Assembly (NCBI RefSeq): GCF_039534165.1 | Contig: NZ_BAAAUX010000019.1 | Location: 62,001-126,000, forward strand | Source: Saccharopolyspora_D taberi | GTDB lineage: Bacteria > Actinomycetota > Actinomycetes > Mycobacteriales > Pseudonocardiaceae | Direction: 5' to 3' | DNA length: 64,000 nt | In this document: piece after piece, positions 59,970 through 64,000 of the stretch | Position numbering within the stretch: the first letter of the stretch is position 1 | Layout: each line of letters opens with the position of its first letter | Translations under genes and position numbers: made by a program | The notes under the pieces: model-generated | Seen by the model: the letters and a program-made list of their open reading frames with translations, nothing else | Told to the model about the DNA's origin: nothing | Database searches by the model: none

Positions 59970-62234
59970 GCGGCGCGCCCGGCACAGCGCTCCGGCGACG
60001 GCCGCCTGCCCGAGGCTGATCCCGCCGTCGTTGGCGGGCACCTGCGAGTGCAGCAGCGTGCGGAAGCCGCGGCGTTCGAGCATCGGCGTGAGCCGTTGCA
60101 GCAACAGCACGTTCTGGAAGACGCCACCGGACAGCGCCACAACGCCGATTCCCGTGGATTCCCGCAGCCGAACGCAGACCTCGGCGACGGCCACTGCCAG
60201 TCCGTTGTGGAATCTCGCGGCGATCACCGGCACCGGCGTCCCGGCGCGCAGGTCGTCCACGACCGAGCGCACCAGGTCGGCACCGCGCACGTGCAGCACC
60301 GGCCCCGTGCCGATCGACACCGGGTACCCGCCTGGCTCGCCGGTGTCGGCGATCTGTTCGAGCTCGATCGCGGCCTGGCCTTCGTAGTCGATCGCATCCC
60401 GCACCCCGAGAACCGATGCCACCGCGTCGAACAGGCGCCCCGCGCTGGAAGTAAGCGGCGAATGACCGTTCCGCCGCAGCAGGGCGGAAACCGCGGTCCA
60501 GTCCGGATTCCGCCGCAGCACGTCGAGGTCCGCGGGCGGCGGCCCGTACTCGTCGAGGTAGGCGACCGCCGTCCGCCACGGCTGCCTGATCGCGGTCGCG
60601 CCGCCAGGGAGCGGAACCGGCTCCAGGTGCGCGAGCCGCCGGAAACCGGTCAGGTCGGCGGCGAGGAACTCCCCGCCCCAGATCGTCCCGTCATCGCCGT
60701 ACCCGGTCCCGTCGAACGCCACCCCGAGGACCGGTCCGGGTTCGCCGTTGTCGGCCAGGCAGGAAGCGATGTGCGCGTGGTGGTGCTGGACCCCGACCAG
60801 CTCCACGTCGTCGAGGTCCGCGGCGTACTTCGTGGACAGGTACTCGGGGTGGAGGTCGTGGGCGACGACTTCCGGCTCGATGTCGAACAGCCGGCGGAAG
60901 TGCGCGATCCCGGTGGTGAACGACCGAAGCGTCTCGAGGTTCTTCAGGTCCCCGATGTGGTGCGAGACGAACACGTCCTCGTTCTTCGCCACGGCGAAGG
61001 TGTTCTTCAGCTCCGCACCGCAGGCCAGCACCTGGCTTGGAAACCGCCACGGCACGGTCACCGGCTCCGGCGCGTAGCCGCGGGAACGGCGGATCGCCAT
61101 CTCGCGGCCTTCGACGACGCGCACGACGGAGTCGTCGGTGCGGGTGTGGATGGGGCGGTCGTGGGTCAGGAAGGCGTCGGCGATCGAGCCCAGCCGGTGC
61201 CGCGCGTCGTCGTCCCGGTACGCGATCGGCTCGTCGGAAACGTTGCCACTGGTGAGCACGACCGGCCGGGGAAAGCGGCCGAGGAGCAGGTGATGCAGCG
61301 GGGTGTAGGCAAGCATGACGCCCAGCCGGCGATTTCCCGGGGCGACGCTGGGTGCGACCCGCGCGCCCGGCAGCCGGTCAAGCACGACGATGGGGCGACG
61401 CCGCGAAGTGAGCGCGGCCAGCTCGGCGTCGTTCACCGCGCACAGCGCGCGAACCTGGTCGAGCGACCCTGCCATGACAGCGAAGGGCTTGCCGTCGCGG
61501 TGCTTGCGCTCCCGCAGCGCGGCAGCCGCGTTCTCATCGGTGGCGTCCACGGCCAGGTGGAACCCTCCCAGCCCCTTCACCGCCAGTACTCCGCCGCGAG
61601 CCAGGACCGCCGCTGCTTCGTCGAGGGCGTCTCCAGGACGTGGGTCCCCTTTGCTGTCGGTCAACCGCAGCTGCGGACCGCAGTCGGGGCAGCACACGGG
61701 CTGCGCGTGGAAGCGGCGGTTCCCCGGATCGCGGTACTCGGTTGCGCATCGGGTGCACAGGGCGAACCCGGACATCGTCGTGTTCGGCCGGTCGTAGGGG
61801 ACGTCCTCGACGATGGTGAACCGCGGTCCGCAGTTGGTGCAGTTGGTGAACGGGTATCCGAACCTGCGATCGCGCGGATCACCGACCTCGTCCAGGCATT
61901 CAGCGCACGTCGCGCTGTCGGCCGAGACGAACGTCGCGCACGGCCCGGCCGCCTCGCTGTCGACGATCCGGAATCCCGCTTCCGCTGTCGTGGGAGCGTC
62001 CGCGACGACGACGCCGGTCACGGCCGCCAGCGGTGGGGCGTGCTCCCGGAGCCCGTGGAGGAACCGGTCGACTTTCGACGCGGCGCCCTCGACTTCGATG
62101 AACACGCCCCGCGCGTCGTTCCCGACGCGCCCGGCCAACCCCAGCCCGGTTGCCAGCGAGAAGACGAACGGCCGGAAACCGACGCCCTGCACGATGCCGG
62201 TCACCCGAACGTGCTTCCGGGTGAGAACCTCCAT
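59967..62234 (-). CDS. hypF: carbamoyltransferase HypF
   Basis: A 755-residue HypF: acylphosphatase domain (VTGIVQGVGFRPFVF, residues 10-95), two zinc fingers of the C-x2-C-x18-C-x2-C type (CAECLDEV...NCTNC and CTRCATEY...CCPDC), a YrdC domain (about 205-385) and a Kae1-like C-terminus (HHHAHIASCLADN). It makes the carbamoyl group for the cyanide ligands. It is convergent with hypB, and its stop TAG lies in the CTAG duplicated by the insertion element. Confidence 0.94.
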   Translation of the reverse strand: MEVLTRKHVRVTGIVQGVGFRPFVFSLATGLGLAGRVGNDARGVFIEVEGAASKVDRFLHGLREHAPPLAAVTGVVVADAPTTAEAGFRIVDSEAAGPCATFVSADSATCAECLDEVGDPRDRRFGYPFTNCTNCGPRFTIVEDVPYDRPNTTMSGFALCTRCATEYRDPGNRRFHAQPVCCPDCGPQLRLTDSKGDPRPGDALDEAAAVLARGGVLAVKGLGGFHLAVDATDENAAAALRERKHRDGKPFAVMAGSLDQVRALCAVNDAELAALTSRRRPIVVLDRLPGARVAPSVAPGNRRLGVMLAYTPLHHLLLGRFPRPVVLTSGNVSDEPIAYRDDDARHRLGSIADAFLTHDRPIHTRTDDSVVRVVEGREMAIRRSRGYAPEPVTVPWRFPSQVLACGAELKNTFAVAKNEDVFVSHHIGDLKNLETLRSFTTGIAHFRRLFDIEPEVVAHDLHPEYLSTKYAADLDDVELVGVQHHHAHIASCLADNGEPGPVLGVAFDGTGYGDDGTIWGGEFLAADLTGFRRLAHLEPVPLPGGATAIRQPWRTAVAYLDEYGPPPADLDVLRRNPDWTAVSALLRRNGHSPLTSSAGRLFDAVASVLGVRDAIDYEGQAAIELEQIADTGEPGGYPVSIGTGPVLHVRGADLVRSVVDDLRAGTPVPVIAARFHNGLAVAVAEVCVRLRESTGIGVVALSGGVFQNVLLLQRLTPMLERRGFRTLLHSQVPANDGGISLGQAAVAGALCRARR

Positions 62235-62517
62235 CGGCTCAGTTTCGGTGGTCCGCCGCAGCCGTGCCCGCCGAAGGCGGGGCGGCGTCGGGGCGGCTGC
62301 TACCGACCGAACATCGACGAGAGCCCCCAGCGGTCTACCGAGCGACGTTGCCGACCGCCGTTCAGCCGAGCGCTGTCACCGGCTTCGCGGTGTCCGGCCC
62401 GTGCGGCAATCGACCAGGCTGAGCGGATGTCCGCGATCGACGGCGGTCAGCTACCCCTCGCTCTGGAGCCCGGCGACATCGCGCGGGGCGACTCCGCTTC
62501 GTAGGTCGGTGCGGCGT
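62235..62517. other. region upstream of hypF
   Basis: It must contain the hypF promoter, but I see no clear box. A small open frame at 62427-62504 (plus, 25 codons, MSAIDGGQLPLALE) has no ribosome site and is not called. Confidence 0.3.
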
Positions 62518-62545
62518 CAGTGCCTCGGTGAAAGCCGAGGCACTG
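62518..62545 (-). terminator. 11-bp hairpin terminator
   Basis: CAGTGCCTCGG-TGAAAG-CCGAGGCACTG is a perfect 11-base stem with a 6-base loop, about 110 bases beyond the stop of the secreted protein gene on the minus strand. It separates that gene from hypF. Confidence 0.65.
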
Positions 62546-62549
62546 GTGC

Positions 62550-62642
62550 GAGCTCAGAGCGGAAGGCCGCAGAACAGCGTCACGGCTGCGAACAGCAGGC
62601 AGACGGGATTCGCGATGCGGAAGTTGGTCAGCCGAACCACCG
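62550..62642 (-). other. short membrane-helix-like coding stretch after the secreted protein stop
   Basis: In frame with, and directly after, the TGA of the secreted protein gene, the minus strand reads IKFPVVRLTNFRIANPV followed by a hydrophobic run CLLFAAVTLFCGLPL and a stop. It has no own start codon. It could be a relic of a membrane protein or chance. Confidence 0.2.
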
Positions 62643-62652
62643 GGAACTTGAT

Positions 62653-63195
62653 TCACCGACCAAGCGGGTCACTCGGGATCACGGTGCACGTCATGCCGCG
62701 ATCGGAGAAGGCAACGGAGCCATAGCTTCCATTGTTGGTCTCCAGCCCGACCGACTTGGCCGCTTGAGCCACATCCCTGACCATGCTCCTCCGCGGAACA
62801 ACAACACATGGATCACCGGGGCCGTAGTCCCACTCCATGAAGTGGAGAGTGTTATCCGTCCGGTTCACAACAGAACGAACCCTGTTCGTGGGATTGTTGT
62901 CGCCGAACAGTTCGGTACCGTTCTGCTCCGGATCGTCCGTCCCGAAGTAGAAGAAGTGCTTCCACGGCCGGTCGTTGAGCCAAACCGAGTACTGCGCAGG
63001 CGAATCCTGTGGAGCTTCGTTGAACCGGACCTTGGGGTAGATGCAGTAGTTGCCTTCTCGGCACGCATCAGCACCCACACCCTGGAACATCCAAGGACCA
63101 TGCTCGAAGGCGTCCGAGCTCGCGGCAGGGCCAGTCGACGCGAACCCCGCGCCGATCAACGCCGCCAGCACGACCACCCTGTTCTGATTGCGCAT
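62653..63195 (-). CDS. small secreted protein (possible peptidase inhibitor I36 type)
   Basis: A 180-residue protein with a signal peptide (MRNQNRVVVLAALIGAGFASTGPAAS) and a mature domain with two cysteine pairs (ADACREGNYCIYP and GDPCVVV ... GMTCTV). The DACREGNYCIY segment resembles the start of secreted I36 peptidase inhibitors. The start at 63195 follows GGTGGGGAAT. Base composition is lower in G/C than the neighbours, which may indicate transfer. Function uncertain. Confidence 0.6.
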   Translation of the reverse strand: MRNQNRVVVLAALIGAGFASTGPAASSDAFEHGPWMFQGVGADACREGNYCIYPKVRFNEAPQDSPAQYSVWLNDRPWKHFFYFGTDDPEQNGTELFGDNNPTNRVRSVVNRTDNTLHFMEWDYGPGDPCVVVPRRSMVRDVAQAAKSVGLETNNGSYGSVAFSDRGMTCTVIPSDPLGR

Positions 63196-63507
63196 ATTCC
63201 CCACCATTGCCACCAACGGCCGGTTCCGCGCGCTGGACGCCTCCAACGGGCGTCCCCCGACTTTCGGGGAACCTGCCCAATCAGTGGTCAGCAGTTGGCG
63301 CCTTCTGCATTCTTTAGAACTGCGGTATCGATCTCGACAGGGAATTCAAATCAGCAGCGACCGTAAGGGCGGTTACGGCGCGTACCTGACCTGCGACCTG
63401 AAGGACGACGGCCCGCATCGGGCGGCGGAGACGAAGCCGACCTTGCCAAGATAGGTAAGCCTTGCTTTACTTAGCCGCGCTCGACCGGGCTGAAGGAAGG
63501 ACATCTC
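63196..63507. other. divergent intergenic region with a small hairpin and an iron box
   Basis: It lies between the secreted protein gene and the siderophore-binding lipoprotein. It contains a hairpin near 63253-63270 (TCCCCCGA-CTT-TCGGGGA) and an IdeR/DmdR-type box at 63451. I see no gene. Confidence 0.5.
63451..63469 (-). promoter_or_regulatory. IdeR/DmdR1-type iron box
   Basis: Read on the minus strand, TAAAGCAAGGCTTACCTAT matches the actinobacterial iron box TTAGGCAAGGCTTACCTAA at 16 of 19 positions. It is 39 bases upstream of the lipoprotein start and predicts repression by iron. Confidence 0.75.
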
Positions 63508-64000
63508 ATGCTGCAACCGGCCGGACGTCGACCACTCCGTCCGCGCCAGGCCGACCGCACCTCGCGTCGCAGGCGCGACCGCTGGATCCGCACGACGGTG
63601 GCCGCCCTGCTGATCGGCGTGGTCGGCATCGGAACCGCCGCTTGCGGTCGGCCGCCGGAGCCCCCGGCGAACGCGGGCGCTCAGCCCCAGGCCGGATTCC
63701 CGGTCAACGTCAAGCACAAGTTCGGCACCACGGCGATCCCCCAGGCACCCCAACGGGTCGTGGTGATCGGGACTTCGACCGATGACCTCGATGCCGTGCT
63801 GGCGCTCGGCGTCACCCCGGTCGCCTTCTTCACCACCGACCAGTCCACACCCGACGGTCGCTACCCGTGGCTGGCGGACCGGCTGGACCCGGCCAGGACG
63901 CAGGTGATCAACGCCGCCAACGGCGTCGACATGGAGCAGGTCGTCAGGTCCCGGCCGGACCTGATCCTGGCCACCGGCTACTTCGGCCTCGACCAGGACT
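63508..64000 (+). CDS. iron-siderophore ABC transporter binding lipoprotein (cut by the window end)
   Basis: The first 164 residues of a FepB/FhuD-type binding protein. A basic N-terminus (RRRRDRWIR) precedes a hydrophobic stretch and lipobox GIGTAAC, then the periplasmic-binding fold (APQRVVVIGTSTDDLDAVLALGVTPVAF, VRSRPDLILATGYFG). GAAGGAAGG precedes the ATG. It lies behind an iron box; the permease and ATPase would be beyond the edge. Confidence 0.9.
   Translation, partial: MLQPAGRRPLRPRQADRTSRRRRDRWIRTTVAALLIGVVGIGTAACGRPPEPPANAGAQPQAGFPVNVKHKFGTTAIPQAPQRVVVIGTSTDDLDAVLALGVTPVAFFTTDQSTPDGRYPWLADRLDPARTQVINAANGVDMEQVVRSRPDLILATGYFGLDQD

Noticed and set aside
59808..62504. 898-codon open frame opposite hypF
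   Set aside because: It is antisense to a well-supported hypF with all domains. Its composition is the Arg/Gly/Pro-rich translation expected from the high-G/C opposite strand.
62427..62504. 25-codon open frame before the hairpin
   Set aside because: No ribosome site, no conservation evidence, and it is near the start of hypF on the opposite strand.
1..64000. CRISPR arrays, tRNA or rRNA genes, phage genes
   Set aside because: I saw no regularly spaced repeats, no tRNA-like cloverleaf or CCA ends, no rRNA conserved blocks and no phage structural genes. Short tRNAs could be missed by eye.

Overview
The window is high-GC DNA with strong G/C preference at third codon positions, GTG/TTG starts, dense four-base gene overlaps and actinobacterial families (Rv1733c-like protein, DUF5947, DUF6084, group 1h [NiFe] hydrogenase, AztABCD zinc importer, IdeR/DmdR-type iron box). 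It is chromosomal DNA of a filamentous actinomycete. A Pseudonocardiaceae-like genus is my guess and is not proven. Apart from one decayed insertion sequence I see no phage, plasmid or CRISPR features and no tRNA or rRNA genes.

Layout. (1) 1-9335: a dormancy or hypoxia stress island that reads like a compact mycobacterial DosR regulon: zinc alcohol dehydrogenase (cut by the window edge), four universal stress proteins, polyphosphate kinase 2, Hsp20, a Rip3-type membrane protease with CBS domains, an Rv1733c-type membrane protein, DinB and SHOCT proteins, and a phosphoribosyltransferase. DosR-like boxes lie before several of these genes. (2) 9336-15900: a spacer with a probable gene relic, then four co-directional genes (FAD oxidoreductase, Gfo/Idh dehydrogenase, left-handed beta-helix transferase-like protein, UDP-glucose dehydrogenase), two of which carry the rare TTA codon, then a membrane protein. 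(3) 16017-25824: a GntR regulator, an Asp/Glu racemase and a complete trans-4-hydroxyproline degradation operon under an XRE-cupin regulator with repeated CGTTC...GAACG operators. (4) 26286-31239: a sugar-type ABC importer without ATPase, with Gfo/Idh and ThuA genes, closed by a perfect hairpin. (5) 31285-36234: a zinc importer (aztABC plus two aztD-like genes) around a clear Zur box. (6) 36284-47219: an apparently undescribed small-molecule cluster without NRPS or PKS: PRMT-like methyltransferase, FAD oxidase, amidinotransferase, three P450s, MoaF-family protein and an MFS exporter in one operon, with a divergent O-methyltransferase. (7) 47412-62234: a group 1h (high-affinity, atmospheric H2) [NiFe] hydrogenase locus with structural, accessory and hypCDEAB genes and a convergent hypF, the last two separated by a decayed IS5-type element. 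(8) 62653-64000: a small secreted protein and the start of a siderophore-binding lipoprotein behind an iron box.

How it fits together. Regions 1 and 7 would both serve persistence: hypoxia and stress proteins plus energy from trace H2. Regions 3 and 4 feed carbon, regions 5 and 8 supply zinc and iron under Zur- and IdeR-like control. Region 6, and perhaps region 2, look like specialised metabolism. The best candidate for a new system is region 6. It combines an Arg:X amidinotransferase with a small PRMT-fold enzyme that keeps the double-E and THW-type loops, which predicts an oxidised, N-methylated guanidino compound.
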